A DNA stretch of 64,000 bases, from NCBI RefSeq assembly GCF_019049625.1, contig NZ_JAFMOY010000131.1, forward strand, positions 124,001-188,000, read 5' to 3'. The position numbers and the translations under genes are program-made. This document shows, piece by piece, positions 1-9,145 of this stretch. This stretch comes from Rahnella ecdela. Lineage in GTDB: Bacteria; Pseudomonadota; Gammaproteobacteria; Enterobacterales; Enterobacteriaceae. The notes under the pieces were generated by a model. It saw nothing but the letters and a program-made list of their open reading frames with translations. It searched no databases and was not told where the DNA came from. Position 1 is the first letter of the stretch. Each line of letters opens with the position of its first letter.

Positions 1-191
1 CGGCGAAAGTCACGCCACGCATCATGCCCGGCGTGGTGGCAATGGGGCAGGGCGCATGGCATCAGGCCAATATGAAAGGTGATCGTATTGACCACGGCGC
101 TTGTATGAACACGCTGACCACCCAACGCCCGTCCCCGCTGGCGAAGGGGAATCCTCAGCACACTAATTTGATTCAAATAGAAAAAGTCTAA
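1..191 (+). CDS. DMSO/selenate reductase-type catalytic subunit, C-terminal end (partial)
   Basis: Only the last 62 codons are in the window (reading frame from base 3, TAA at 189-191). The translated end contains VTPRMMPGVVAMGQGAWH and RPSPLAKGNP, which closely repeat the C-terminus of the complete catalytic subunit encoded just downstream. This is the molybdopterin-dinucleotide-binding C-terminal domain of the DmsA/YnfE/YnfF family. Two tandem catalytic subunits followed by one B and one C subunit is the arrangement of ynfE-ynfF-ynfG-ynfH in E. coli, so this is probably the ynfE-like partner. The start lies outside the window. Confidence 0.9.
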   Translation, partial: AKVTPRIMPGVVAMGQGAWHQANMKGDRIDHGACMNTLTTQRPSPLAKGNPQHTNLIQIEKV

Positions 192-273
192 AGAAGCTAC
201 GGACAAAGAGCCTGGCTCGATGACATGGTTGTTAAATTTTCGTCCTGCAGTCAGGGACGTTACGGAGTAAGCA

Positions 274-2721
274 ATGTCGGATTCAAACAGTAATAAAACG
301 AGTTCAGGCGGCGGGTTCAGCCGCCGTGACCTGGTCAAGGGAACTACACTCGCCGGTATGGCAGCCGCCGTCGGGGGCATATCACTGCCATTTAAATCAA
401 TACGCGCTGAAACGCGTCAGGCTCCGTCTCCGGCTACGGATGAGAAAATCGTCTGGAGCGCCTGTACCGTTAACTGCGGCAGCCGTTGTCCGCTGAGAAT
501 GCATGTCATTGATGACGAGATACGTTATGTCGAAACCGATAACACCGGTGATGACGATTATGAGGGATTGCATCAGGTTCGCGCCTGTCTGCGCGGACGT
601 TCCATGCGTCGCCGTGTTTATAATCCTGACCGTCTGAAATATCCGATGAAACGCGTCGGCAAACGTGGTGAAGGTAAATTCAAACAAATCAGCTGGGACG
701 AAGCCTTCGACACGCTGGCCGGCAGCCTGAAAGACATTATCCATCGTTATGGCAATGAAGCCATCTATCTCAATTATGGCACCGGCACGCTGGGCGGCAC
801 CATGACCCGTTCATGGCCGCCGGGCAAAACGCTGATTGCCCGCCTGATGAACTGCTGCGGCGGTTATCTGAATCATTATGGCGATTACAGTTCGGCGCAA
901 ATTGCTGCAGGTCTGAATTATACCTACGGTGGCTGGGCGGATGGCAACAGCCCGTCTGATATTGAAAACAGTAAACTGGTGGTGTTATTCGGGAATAACC
1001 CCGGTGAAACCCGCATGAGCGGCGGCGGTGTGACCTATTACCTCGAGCAGGCTCGTCAGCGTTCGAATGCCCGAATGATCATTGTTGATCCGCGTTATAC
1101 CGATACCGGTGCAGGTCGTGAAGACGAATGGGTGCCGATCCGTCCGGGTACGGATGGCGCTCTGGCCGCGGCGCTGGCACATGTCATGATCACCGAGAAT
1201 CTGGTGGATCAGCCGTTTCTCGACAAATATTGCGTCGGTTATGATGAAAAAACCTTACCGGCGGGCGTTGCGCAGAACGCGCATTATAAAGCCTATATTC
1301 TTGGAACCGGGCCTGATGGCGTAGCGAAAACACCGGAATGGGCGTCAAAAATCACCGGGATCTCAATCGAGAAAATAATTAAGCTCGGGCGTGAAATCGG
1401 TCAGGCGAAACCAGCATTTATCACTCAGGGCTGGGGTCCGCAGCGCCATGCTAACGGTGAAATTGCAACACGTGCGATTGCGATGCTGGCTATTTTGACC
1501 GGTAACGTTGGCGTTCATGGTGGTAATTCCGGTGCCCGTGAAGGCTCCTACGAAATCCCGTTTGTCCGTATGCCAACGCTGGAAAATCCGGTTGAGACCA
1601 GTATTTCCATGTTCATGTGGACGGACGCGATTGTGCGCGGGCCGGAAATGACGGCGACCAAAGATGGCGTGCGCGGAAAATCCAAATTGGATGTGCCGAT
1701 CAAATTTATCTGGAACTATGCCGGTAACTGTCTGATTAACCAGCATTCCGATATCAACCGCACCCACGACATTCTGCAGGATGACCAGCAATGCGAAATG
1801 ATTGTGGTGATTGATAACCACATGACGTCTTCGGCGAAATACGCGGACATTATCCTGCCAGACTGTACTGCCTCTGAGCAGATGGACTTCTGCCTTGACG
1901 CGTCATGCGGCAACATGGATTACATCATTTTTGCCGACCAGGCGATCACGCCGCGCTTCCAGTGCAAAAATATTTATGAGATGACCAGTGAATTGTCCCG
2001 TCGCATGGGAGTTGAACAACAGTTCACTGAAGGCCGCACGCAGGAAGAGTGGTTACGTCATTTGTATCAGCAATCCCGTGAAGCATTGCCGGAACTGCCA
2101 GACTTCGACACTTTCCGCAAACAGGGCATGTTCAAAAAACGCGACCCTGACCAACACCATGTGGCTTACAAAGCATTCCGAGAAGATCCTGCCGCCAACC
2201 CGCTGAGCACGCCTTCGGGCAAAATCGAAATCTACTCGGCTGAACTGGCCAAAATTGCCTCTGAATGGGAACTTTCCAAAGAAGATGTCATCGATCCGTT
2301 ACCGGTTTATGCCGCCGGTTTCGAAAACTATGACGATCCGCTGGCCAGCAAATATCCGTTACAGATGACCGGTTTCCACTACAAGGCGCGCGCCCACTCC
2401 ACTTACGGCAACGTTGATGTGCTCAAAGCTGCATGCCGTCAGGAAATGTGGATCAACCCGATGGATGCCGCGCAGCGTGGCATTACCAACGGCGACATGA
2501 TCCGCATCTTCAACGATCGTGGCGAAGTGCAGATTGCCGCCAAAGTGACGCCGCGCATGATGCCGGGTGTGGTGGCGCTCGGCGAAGGTGCCTGGTATTC
2601 CCCTGACAGCAAAAAAATCGACCGGGCGGGCAGCATCAACGTCCTGACTTCTCAAAGACCTTCACCGCTGGCGAAAGGCAACCCCTCTCATACCAACCTT
2701 GTGCAAGTGGCTAAGGTTTAA
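274..2721 (+). CDS. dmsA: DMSO/selenate family reductase, molybdopterin catalytic subunit A (DmsA/YnfF)
   Basis: Periplasmic molybdoenzyme that reduces S- or N-oxides or selenate at the end of an anaerobic electron-transport chain. The 815-residue protein starts with a twin-arginine signal (SRRDLVKG at about residues 16-23, then a hydrophobic stretch to an A-x-A-like site). The CTVNCGSRC motif with a later Cys in RACLRGRS binds a [4Fe-4S] cluster. NHYGDYSSAQ holds the expected serine ligand of molybdenum. The sequence follows E. coli YnfF over its whole length, and the size is as expected. A GGAG-type ribosome site lies just before the ATG. It is followed after 11 bp by the B subunit, so the genes form an operon. 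The exact substrate (DMSO, TMAO or selenate) cannot be read from sequence. Confidence 0.95.
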   Translation: MSDSNSNKTSSGGGFSRRDLVKGTTLAGMAAAVGGISLPFKSIRAETRQAPSPATDEKIVWSACTVNCGSRCPLRMHVIDDEIRYVETDNTGDDDYEGLHQVRACLRGRSMRRRVYNPDRLKYPMKRVGKRGEGKFKQISWDEAFDTLAGSLKDIIHRYGNEAIYLNYGTGTLGGTMTRSWPPGKTLIARLMNCCGGYLNHYGDYSSAQIAAGLNYTYGGWADGNSPSDIENSKLVVLFGNNPGETRMSGGGVTYYLEQARQRSNARMIIVDPRYTDTGAGREDEWVPIRPGTDGALAAALAHVMITENLVDQPFLDKYCVGYDEKTLPAGVAQNAHYKAYILGTGPDGVAKTPEWASKITGISIEKIIKLGREIGQAKPAFITQGWGPQRHANGEIATRAIAMLAILTGNVGVHGGNSGAREGSYEIPFVRMPTLENPVETSISMFMWTDAIVRGPEMTATKDGVRGKSKLDVPIKFIWNYAGNCLINQHSDINRTHDILQDDQQCEMIVVIDNHMTSSAKYADIILPDCTASEQMDFCLDASCGNMDYIIFADQAITPRFQCKNIYEMTSELSRRMGVEQQFTEGRTQEEWLRHLYQQSREALPELPDFDTFRKQGMFKKRDPDQHHVAYKAFREDPAANPLSTPSGKIEIYSAELAKIASEWELSKEDVIDPLPVYAAGFENYDDPLASKYPLQMTGFHYKARAHSTYGNVDVLKAACRQEMWINPMDAAQRGITNGDMIRIFNDRGEVQIAAKVTPRMMPGVVALGEGAWYSPDSKKIDRAGSINVLTSQRPSPLAKGNPSHTNLVQVAKV

Positions 2722-2732
2722 CGGAGTAAAAC

Positions 2733-3350
2733 ATGACAACTCAATATGGTTTTTATATTGACTCAAGCCGCTGCACAGGATGCAAAACTTGTGAGCTGGC
2801 CTGTAAAGATTTCAAAAACTTAACGCCGGACGTCAGTTTCCGCCGCATTTATGAATATGCCGGCGGTGACTGGCAAAAAGACGGTGACGGCTGGCATCAG
2901 AATGTCTTCGCGTATTATCTGTCGATTTCATGTAACCACTGCGCGGATCCGGCCTGTACCAAAGTGTGCCCGAGCGGCGCAATGCATAAGCGCGAAGATG
3001 GCTTTGTAGTGGTGAATGAGGACGTTTGCATCGGTTGCCGTTATTGCCACATGGCATGTCCTTACGGCGCGCCGCAATACAACGAAGCCAAAGGCCACAT
3101 GACCAAATGTGACGGCTGCTATGAGCGCGTTGCGGAAGGCAAAAAACCGATTTGCGTGGAATCCTGCCCGCTGCGTGCGCTGGATATGGCACCCATTGAA
3201 GAACTGCGTGCGAAATACGGTGATCTGGCTGAAGTAGCTCCACTGCCAGCTTCCCACTTCACGCACCCAAATATCGTCATCAAACCCAATGCGAATTGCC
3301 GTCCTGTAGGCGATACCACGGGTTATCTGGCTAACCCGAAGGAGGTTTGA
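2733..3350 (+). CDS. dmsB: DMSO reductase family iron-sulfur subunit B
   Basis: Electron-transfer subunit that passes electrons from the membrane anchor to the catalytic subunit through four [4Fe-4S] clusters. Sixteen cluster cysteines are visible in four groups: CTGCKTCELAC near residue 14, CNHCADPACTKVCP near 67, CIGCRYCHMACP near 99 and CDGCYERV followed by CVESCP near 126-147. Its 205 residues match DmsB and YnfG. It has no signal peptide of its own, as expected for a subunit exported together with the Tat-bearing A subunit. It ends 1 bp before dmsC. Confidence 0.96.
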   Translation: MTTQYGFYIDSSRCTGCKTCELACKDFKNLTPDVSFRRIYEYAGGDWQKDGDGWHQNVFAYYLSISCNHCADPACTKVCPSGAMHKREDGFVVVNEDVCIGCRYCHMACPYGAPQYNEAKGHMTKCDGCYERVAEGKKPICVESCPLRALDMAPIEELRAKYGDLAEVAPLPASHFTHPNIVIKPNANCRPVGDTTGYLANPKEV

Positions 3351-3351
3351 G

Positions 3352-4209
3352 ATGGGAAACGGATGGCATGAATGGCCGTTAATGGTCTTTACGGTTCTGG
3401 GGCAATGTGTGGTTGGCGCATTTATCGTGCTTGCTATCGCATTACTGACGCAACGCAGCAAGGAAGAAACCCGCAGGATCCATCTTTCGATGTTCTTCCT
3501 TTGGGCGCTGATGGCGATCGCTTTTATTGCTTCGGTTTTGCACCTGGGTTCTCCGCTGCGCGCATTTAACTCGCTGAACCGGCTGGGGGCTTCACCTCTT
3601 AGCAACGAAATCGGCAGCGGGTCGTTATTCTTTGCTTTAGGCGGAATTTACTGGCTGCTGGCGATGATTAATAAAATGCCGCGCGCACTGGGCAAAATCT
3701 GGTTAATCGTTACCATGGTGGCAGGTATCGGTTTTGTTTACGCGATGTGCCGCGTTTATGAAATTGATACCGTGCCGACCTGGGATAATGCGTTTACCTT
3801 CTTCCATTTCGGCCTGACAGTGCTGATCGGCGGTCCGGTTCTGGGCTATTTGCTGCTGCGTGGTGCGGATATCAATGGTTGCGGGCTGCGCCTGTTGCCG
3901 GTCATTAGCCTTGTTGCGCTTGTGGTAAGTATGGCGGTGGTTGTGCTGCAAAGTGCCAGTCTGGCAGGCATTAACAGTTCTGTTCAGGCTGCCTCTGCCC
4001 TTATCCCGCAATACGGCTCGCTGTCTGTCTGGCGTCTGGTGCTGGTGGTTCTCGGCCTGGGTTGCTGGTTCTGTCCGCTGATTATGCGTAAGCGTCCGGC
4101 ACTGGCATCATTGATTCTGGCCTTCGTGCTGGTCTTTGCCGGTGAGTTGATTGGCCGTGCCATTTTCTACGGTTTGCATATGACCGTTGGGATGGCCGTT
4201 AGCGGCTAA
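3352..4209 (+). CDS. dmsC: DMSO reductase family membrane anchor subunit C (DmsC/YnfH)
   Basis: Integral membrane protein that anchors the AB dimer on the inner membrane and oxidises menaquinol. The 285-residue protein has about eight hydrophobic segments and the family hallmark HLGSPLRAFNSLNRLGASPLSNE near residue 64. It follows dmsB by one base, preceded by the strong site GGAGG, which points to coupled translation. Length and order fit DmsC and YnfH. It is co-transcribed with dmsA, dmsB and probably dmsD. Confidence 0.95.
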   Translation: MGNGWHEWPLMVFTVLGQCVVGAFIVLAIALLTQRSKEETRRIHLSMFFLWALMAIAFIASVLHLGSPLRAFNSLNRLGASPLSNEIGSGSLFFALGGIYWLLAMINKMPRALGKIWLIVTMVAGIGFVYAMCRVYEIDTVPTWDNAFTFFHFGLTVLIGGPVLGYLLLRGADINGCGLRLLPVISLVALVVSMAVVVLQSASLAGINSSVQAASALIPQYGSLSVWRLVLVVLGLGCWFCPLIMRKRPALASLILAFVLVFAGELIGRAIFYGLHMTVGMAVSG

Positions 4210-4279
4210 TGTACGGCAGTCAGGTTCATCCGGGAACGCGTCGCTAGCTGTGATGCGTTCTCTCAAAACAGAGTAAATT

Positions 4280-4888
4280 ATGTCAGCAGAATCAATCAGT
4301 TTAACCGGTAAAATTTTAGGCGCGATATTATTTTATCCACCAGATTCCCCGGAAGTTCAGCCATTAGTTTCGTTACTGCAAACCGGCAACTGGGCATCTT
4401 TGTGGCCATGTGCCGGTGAGGAGGCCAAAGAGCTGGCCATTGAGCACTTCGGTCAGATTCATCAGTCGGAAGAAAGTTTTGGAGACGCCTTTCAGCGCCT
4501 CTTTGTAGGTCCTTACGCGCTGCCAGCGCCGCCGTGGGGTTCTGTCTATCTGGATAAAGAATCCGTTGTGTTTGGCGATTCAACCCTGGTCCTTCGTCAG
4601 TGGATGCGTGAAAACGGTATAGAACCGCACCTGACTCAGGCTGAACCGGAAGATCATATCGGTCTACTGCTGATGATGGCTGCGTGGCTGGCTGAAAACT
4701 CTCCGGCATTGCTGAATGAATTTCTGACGATGCATTTACTGCCGTGGGCGGGGCGTTATCTGGAATTGCTGCGACAAAAAGCTGAGCATCCGTTTTATGT
4801 GGGTGTGGCTGTGCTGGCTGAGTCCACACTTTGTGGCTGGAAACAGCAGCAGAGCCTGGAAGTGAACGCAGTGGATCTGTATTTCTGA
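4280..4888 (+). CDS. dmsD: Tat proofreading chaperone DmsD (TorD/DmsD family)
   Basis: Cytoplasmic chaperone that binds the twin-arginine leader of the catalytic subunit until the molybdenum cofactor has been inserted. The 202-residue all-helical protein has the family features: FQRLFVGPYALPAPPWGSVYLDKE near residue 75 and EPEDHIGLLLMMAAWL near residue 119. It lies 70 bp after dmsC. Its TGA overlaps the ATG of the ferredoxin gene that follows (ATGA-type overlap), so the chaperone and ferredoxin are translationally coupled. Confidence 0.93.
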   Translation: MSAESISLTGKILGAILFYPPDSPEVQPLVSLLQTGNWASLWPCAGEEAKELAIEHFGQIHQSEESFGDAFQRLFVGPYALPAPPWGSVYLDKESVVFGDSTLVLRQWMRENGIEPHLTQAEPEDHIGLLLMMAAWLAENSPALLNEFLTMHLLPWAGRYLELLRQKAEHPFYVGVAVLAESTLCGWKQQQSLEVNAVDLYF

Positions 4889-5460
4889 TGAGCGACTCAC
4901 GCGACGCCAGTTATTATCGCTCCTGGATGAGCAGCCGAACGGTCAGCCGCCGCGGATTATTCCGCGGTTTGTTGTCACCGGCAAAAAAGGCCGTTGAACA
5001 GGCAGCCAGTCCGGAGCAAACATTGCTGGTTCGTCAGTGTCCGCGTCCTCCGCAAGCAGTGGCGGAGCCGCTCTTTATACAAAAATGCGATGGTTGCGGC
5101 CGCTGTGCAGAGGCCTGTCCGGTGGGGATTCTGAGTATCGATAAAGGAAAGCCAGCACTGTCCATTGAGTACGCAGAATGCGATGCTTGTGGGGCCTGCA
5201 CATCATCCTGCGAGAGTGGTGCGCTGGATGCCGGAGTCGTAATGGATACCGGTTTGCGTCCGGTAATTTTGCCGCAATGTCTGGGGCGCATAGACGACTT
5301 GTGCAGGATGTGCGAAATTACGTGTCCGCGCACGGCAATATTTTTTAATCAACAAAATCAACCTGCCGTCGATAGTGACAAATGTGACGGTTGCGGTAAA
5401 TGTAAACTCGTTTGTTATCATGGCGATATCGTCTTGTCATTAAAGCATCATGATTCCTGA
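4888..5460 (+). CDS. napF: NapF-like ferredoxin-type protein with three 4Fe-4S motifs
   Basis: Small cytoplasmic FeS protein of 190 residues. The start at 4888 overlaps the stop of dmsD. An upstream in-frame ATG at 4831 would lie inside dmsD and is less likely. Cluster motifs visible are CDGCGRCAEACP (near 62), CDACGACTSSC (near 93), CRMCEITCP (near 136) and CDGCGKCKLVC (near 165). An N-terminal SRRGLFRGLLSP resembles the start of NapF. NapF helps mature or feed electrons to periplasmic nitrate reductase NapA. Here its position suggests the same service for the DmsA-type enzyme. Assignment to NapF itself rather than a related ferredoxin is by motif and layout. Confidence 0.75.
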   Translation: MSDSRDASYYRSWMSSRTVSRRGLFRGLLSPAKKAVEQAASPEQTLLVRQCPRPPQAVAEPLFIQKCDGCGRCAEACPVGILSIDKGKPALSIEYAECDACGACTSSCESGALDAGVVMDTGLRPVILPQCLGRIDDLCRMCEITCPRTAIFFNQQNQPAVDSDKCDGCGKCKLVCYHGDIVLSLKHHDS

Positions 5461-5593
5461 TACCCATGCTTGATTAACAATTTCAATCATCCGTCTTCCG
5501 TTTGTGCTCCGGCTCGTTTTTGCCGGATTGACTTTTAATCCGCCAGTGGCATGATGCGCGCAATTTCTTCCTCTTTGTGGTCATCAACGTCTT

Positions 5594-6739
5594 ATGTCCG
5601 CCTATTCTCGCCCCGTTTCTCTGCTGTTGTGCGGACTCCTTCTGCTGACGATTTCTATCGCCGTTTTAAACACGCTGGTACCTTTGTGGCTCAGCCATGA
5701 ACAGCTGCCGACCTGGCAGGTCGGGCTGGTCAGTTCCTCGTATTTTACCGGTAACCTGCTGGGGACTTTGCTCGCAGGCGGGCTGATTAAGCGCATTGGT
5801 TTCAACCGTAGCTACTATCTTTCCTGCGTAATATTCGCAGTCGCTACCGCAGGGCTGGCGCTTTCCATGAGCTTCTGGACGTGGGTATCGGCGCGTTTCG
5901 TGGCGGGTATTGGCTGTGCGTTGATCTGGGTGGTAGTGGAAAGCGCGTTGTTGCGTAGCGGGACGGTCAAAAACCGTGGCCAGTTGCTGGCGGCGTATAT
6001 GATCATGTACTACATCGGAACGGTGGCAGGGCAGTTGCTGGTCGGGACAGTGCCAACAGCAATCTTCAGCGTCCTGCCGTGGGTAACCGCACTAATTGTG
6101 ATTGCGATGCTTCCGTTGTTGTTAACGCATATTGAAAATCAGGACAGCGAGCAACCGCGCCATGCGGTGATGCCGATGTTCAGACGCCGTAATGCCCGTC
6201 TGGGGATAAACGGCTGCATTATTTCCGGTATTGTCCTGGGTTCACTCTACGGTCTGATGCCGTTGTTCCTGACGCATCAGGGAATGAGTGATGCGAATGT
6301 AGGTTACTGGATGGCATTACTGGTCAGCGCGGGAATTATCGGGCAGTGGCCGGTAGGGCGTCTGGCCGATCGCTATGGCCGGTTGATGGTTTTACGCATC
6401 CAGATTTTTTGCGTCATTCTTGGCAGCATTGCGATGCTCAGTGGTTATGCGATGGCTCCGACCCTGTTTATTCTCGGATGCGCGGGCTTCACGTTGTATC
6501 CGGTCGCGATGTCATGGGCTTGTGAGAAAGTGAGCGCAGATGAGCTGGTGGCGATGAATCAGGCTCTGTTGATGAGTTATACCATCGGCAGCCTCGCCGG
6601 ACCGACCATGACCGCGATGCTGATGCAGAGTTATTCCGACCGCCTGCTGTTCGTGATGATTGCGGTGGTTTCGCTGGTCTATCTGGTGATGCTAATGCGC
6701 AAAGCAGATCATACGCATAATCCGGTTGCTACTGCGTAA
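5594..6739 (+). CDS. ycaD: MFS transporter YcaD
   Basis: Inner-membrane transporter of the major facilitator superfamily, substrate unknown. The 381 residues carry about twelve hydrophobic segments, with the MFS loop motif [10 protein letters not shown] near residue 255 in the second half. Length and sequence match YcaD of E. coli (382 residues), which also lies between dmsABC and pflA. It stands alone on the plus strand and ends at a terminator shared with pflA. Confidence 0.92.
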   Translation: MSAYSRPVSLLLCGLLLLTISIAVLNTLVPLWLSHEQLPTWQVGLVSSSYFTGNLLGTLLAGGLIKRIGFNRSYYLSCVIFAVATAGLALSMSFWTWVSARFVAGIGCALIWVVVESALLRSGTVKNRGQLLAAYMIMYYIGTVAGQLLVGTVPTAIFSVLPWVTALIVIAMLPLLLTHIENQDSEQPRHAVMPMFRRRNARLGINGCIISGIVLGSLYGLMPLFLTHQGMSDANVGYWMALLVSAGIIGQWPVGRLADRYGRLMVLRIQIFCVILGSIAMLSGYAMAPTLFILGCAGFTLYPVAMSWACEKVSADELVAMNQALLMSYTIGSLAGPTMTAMLMQSYSDRLLFVMIAVVSLVYLVMLMRKADHTHNPVATA

Positions 6740-6767
6740 TACCTTTTATACCTGAGGCTGCAAAAGC

Positions 6768-6795
6768 AAAAAAGACGCCAGATGGCGTCTTTTTT
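6768..6795. terminator. Bidirectional terminator between ycaD and pflA
   Basis: A perfect stem AAGACGCC / GGCGTCTT with a 4-base loop, flanked by A-runs on the left and T-runs on the right. It can therefore end ycaD transcripts on the plus strand and pflA transcripts on the minus strand. Confidence 0.9.
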
Positions 6796-6812
6796 ATGGC
6801 ATAACCGGGTGA

Positions 6813-7610
6813 TTAATAAATCACTTTATGACCGTAGCTGGCGAGAATGTTTTTCACTCTTTCCATGATCTCTTTGGTTGGCGGATTAACGCCGTCCAGT
6901 CCGTATTTCTCCCCCATTGCCGTCCATTTATGTTTGCCGAGTTCATGATACGGCAGCAATTCGATCTTCTCGATGTTGGTCATATCCTTGGTGAACTCGC
7001 CCAGTTTATGCGCGGATTCGTCATCGTCTGACCAGCCCGGTACAACCACATAACGGATCCAGGTGCGCTGATTACGTTTTGCCAGATAGCGGGCAAAGTC
7101 CAGCGTACGGTGGTTAGACACACCCACCAGATTCTGGTGAATATCGTCGTTCATCTGCTTGAGGTCGAGCATAACCAGATCCGAGACATCCAGTAATTCG
7201 TCGATTACCGGATCATAACGGCGGACAAAACCGTTGGTGTCGAGGCAAGTGTTAATCCCTTCCTTCTGGCAGGCGCGGAACCAGTCACGCACAAATTCCG
7301 CCTGAAGGATGGCTTCACCCCCTGACGCTGTTACACCACCGCCTGAAGCATTCATAAAGTGGCGATAGGTCACGACTTCTTTCATTAAATCATCGACATT
7401 GATCTCTTTCCCGCCGTGCGTGTCCCAGGTATCGCGATTATGGCAATACATGCAACGCATCAGGCAACCCTGGAAGAAAACAATGAAACGGATACCTGGG
7501 CCGTCAACGGTGCCACAGGATTCATATGAGTGGATGCGACCTTGAACGGACATATGTCCCCCTGACTCAGTGGTGCTTTCCGTGGAAATACAATCAGTTA
7601 AGTTACTCAT
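6813..7610 (-). CDS. pflA: Pyruvate formate-lyase 1-activating enzyme
   Basis: Radical-SAM enzyme that uses S-adenosylmethionine and a [4Fe-4S] cluster to make the glycyl radical on PflB under anaerobic conditions. The cluster motif CLMRCMYC follows [12 protein letters not shown], and SGGEA near residue 104 binds SAM. From 7610 it has 265 residues. A second start at 7553 (MSVQGRIHS) gives the 246-residue form used for E. coli and has the better ribosome site (AGGGGGA six bases upstream). The residues MSNLTDCI at the first start are nevertheless conserved in relatives, so I keep the long form. Normally pflA lies directly downstream of pflB. Here a 33-kb prophage lies between them, and the integrase gene ends only 40 bp upstream on the same strand, so pflA has lost its native upstream DNA. 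Confidence 0.95.
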   Translation of the reverse strand: MSNLTDCISTESTTESGGHMSVQGRIHSYESCGTVDGPGIRFIVFFQGCLMRCMYCHNRDTWDTHGGKEINVDDLMKEVVTYRHFMNASGGGVTASGGEAILQAEFVRDWFRACQKEGINTCLDTNGFVRRYDPVIDELLDVSDLVMLDLKQMNDDIHQNLVGVSNHRTLDFARYLAKRNQRTWIRYVVVPGWSDDDESAHKLGEFTKDMTNIEKIELLPYHELGKHKWTAMGEKYGLDGVNPPTKEIMERVKNILASYGHKVIY

Positions 7611-7625
7611 AAAGTTTCACTTAGT

Positions 7626-7632
7626 CCTAAAT
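7626..7632. other. Candidate attL core (CCTAAAT)
   Basis: Seven bases shared with 41006-41012, lying 15 bp upstream of the pflA start and 18 bp beyond the int stop, in the only interval where the left phage end can fall. Two TGGACA copies just inside (7645-7650 and 7656-7661) might be integrase contacts. A 7-bp match can occur by chance, so the exact core is uncertain. Confidence 0.3.
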
Positions 7633-7650
7633 AGTGCAGATTCGTGGACA

Positions 7651-8637
7651 TTATATGGACACTCCGTTAAGTGGGTTTAATGAGACTGCATCCTGCAAAA
7701 AGTCCGGTGCAAAGTGCGCATAAACCATGGTCTGTTGTACGGTGGAATGCCCTAAAATTCGCTGTAGTGTAATAATATTACCTCCATTCATCATAAAATG
7801 CGTGGCGAATGTGTGCCGCAGAACATGTACAGCCTGTCCGGCGGGTAGGTCTGGCTTCATAGTTCGCAGTGTGTTTCGCACCGTGTCGTAATTGGGCGTA
7901 AACAGTTTCCCGGTACTACGTTTTTTCACCATTTTAACCAAGCCCTCAGACAGCGGTATTGTTCTGCGTCTACCATTCTTCGTTTTCATGAATGTCAGCA
8001 TGCAGTTAATAATGTGCTCAGCTTTAAGATCTGCAACTTCACTCCAGCGACCACCGGTGGCCAGACAAAGCAGCACAGCGTTGCGGTTGTCTCCTTCCAG
8101 CATATCGAGCAACTGCGTGATTTCTTCCGTGGAAAGAAACGCCATTTCTGGCTCAGCCTCTTTAAGCTTTTTCACGCCTCTGAAAGGATGCTCGCTGTGA
8201 TATTCATTGGCATCAATCAGCTTGGTAAACATGCCGCTGAATATAGCCTGATGACGGTTCACACTGGCTGGTTTCAAGCCTTCATTCATCATCTTGACCC
8301 GATAATCCGTTATAGCTTTCTTGGTTATCTGGTCAGCTCTGGTCACCCCGATTTCAGCAAACTTAATCATGATTGCTGAAAGCCTGCCTTTTTCTATCAG
8401 ACCACGGTTATGGTGCTTACCGTGGTATAGCCACCACAATTCCAGCAAATCAGTCAGTTTGCGGCGGTCTGCCGGTTTCTCTAACCACTCTTTATTATGG
8501 TAGTTAACCAGCACATGACGCTCATAAATCTGAGCCTCACCTTTCGTATTAAATTTACGCCGGATTCTTCTTCCCTCGGAACCCTGCGGCCTTACATCCA
8601 CTTCATATCGACCATCATCGAGCTTCTTAATTGACAT
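7651..8637 (-). CDS. int: P2-type tyrosine recombinase integrase
   Basis: Site-specific recombinase that inserts and, with Cox, excises the phage. The 328 residues from 8637 begin MSIKKLDDGRYEVDVRP, close to P2 Int (MAIKKLDDGRYEVDIRP). The catalytic residues appear as ATGGRWSE (Arg), VLRHTFATHF (His-x-x-Arg), LGHSTVQQTMVYAHF (second His and the Tyr nucleophile). An upstream ATG at 8652 is possible, but the ribosome site GGAGGG fits 8637. The gene reads toward pflA, with only 40 bp between the int stop and the pflA start and no terminator visible. Confidence 0.95.
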   Translation of the reverse strand: MSIKKLDDGRYEVDVRPQGSEGRRIRRKFNTKGEAQIYERHVLVNYHNKEWLEKPADRRKLTDLLELWWLYHGKHHNRGLIEKGRLSAIMIKFAEIGVTRADQITKKAITDYRVKMMNEGLKPASVNRHQAIFSGMFTKLIDANEYHSEHPFRGVKKLKEAEPEMAFLSTEEITQLLDMLEGDNRNAVLLCLATGGRWSEVADLKAEHIINCMLTFMKTKNGRRRTIPLSEGLVKMVKKRSTGKLFTPNYDTVRNTLRTMKPDLPAGQAVHVLRHTFATHFMMNGGNIITLQRILGHSTVQQTMVYAHFAPDFLQDAVSLNPLNGVSI

Positions 8638-8739
8638 AGCGAAGCCCTCCAATGGTTACAACTTTGTTCGGTACTGTCTGTTTGTGGCTGTAACAGTCGG
8701 CCACTGTACAAAAATCACATATTTGTGCGGCGTATATGG

Positions 8740-9039
8740 TCAGCCAGTCTTTTGGTCTGAGTGGGACGAGGTTGGATTTTCTTGCCCAGAGTGTGCGAGT
8801 GCCGGCGCTATTTGGCCGGATGCGGGATCGGTCTCATCGAACATGAACCAGTTCTGATATTTGCGAAAACGAGGAAGCTTGAACAGCTTGACGCCAGATT
8901 CAAAGGTCATCTTTGATTTGTCATTTTCATAGCCGTGATAGGTGGTGTAACTAATTCCAACGATATCAGTTAGTTCCCGAATGCTTAGCCTTTCGGAGTC
9001 ACGGATAAGTTTAAGTTTTTCGCCTTGAGATGTTGACAT
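8740..9039 (-). CDS. C: P2 C-type immunity repressor
   Basis: Lysogeny repressor of 99 residues. An N-terminal helix-turn-helix is seen in LSIRELTDIVGISYTTYHGYE (about residues 18-38). The C-terminus SGQIAPALAHSGQ and SHSDQKTG is nearly the same as that of P2 C. It lies divergent from cox, as in P2, with 106 bp between the starts that must hold Pc, Pe and the operators. Confidence 0.9.
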   Translation of the reverse strand: MSTSQGEKLKLIRDSERLSIRELTDIVGISYTTYHGYENDKSKMTFESGVKLFKLPRFRKYQNWFMFDETDPASGQIAPALAHSGQENPTSSHSDQKTG

Positions 9040-9145
9040 AATATCGAGTTCTCGTAATTATATTGAAAACTAAAAACCGCAATCACACTCAAAGCAGCCT
9101 AAATGGTGCCAGAACGTGATACGGAGCCAAGTCGGAGAATAGCAA
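9040..9145. promoter_or_regulatory. C/cox divergent control region
   Basis: Intergenic region between repressor and cox. On the minus strand a perfect TATAAT (bases 9057-9062 read in reverse) lies about 18 bp before the C start and is a good -10 for the lysogenic promoter. No equally clear hexamers for the early promoter or clean operator repeats were found by eye. Confidence 0.5.

Noticed and set aside
7611-7650. tRNA or ssrA target for the prophage
   Set aside because: No tRNA-like or tmRNA sequence lies at either phage end; the ends are in protein-gene spacers.
9060-9145. Second copy of CCTAAATGGTG-like sequence at the cox leader as the phage att site
   Set aside because: It lies between C and cox inside the phage and not next to host DNA; the 7-bp match is likely chance, which also weakens the CCTAAAT core proposed above.
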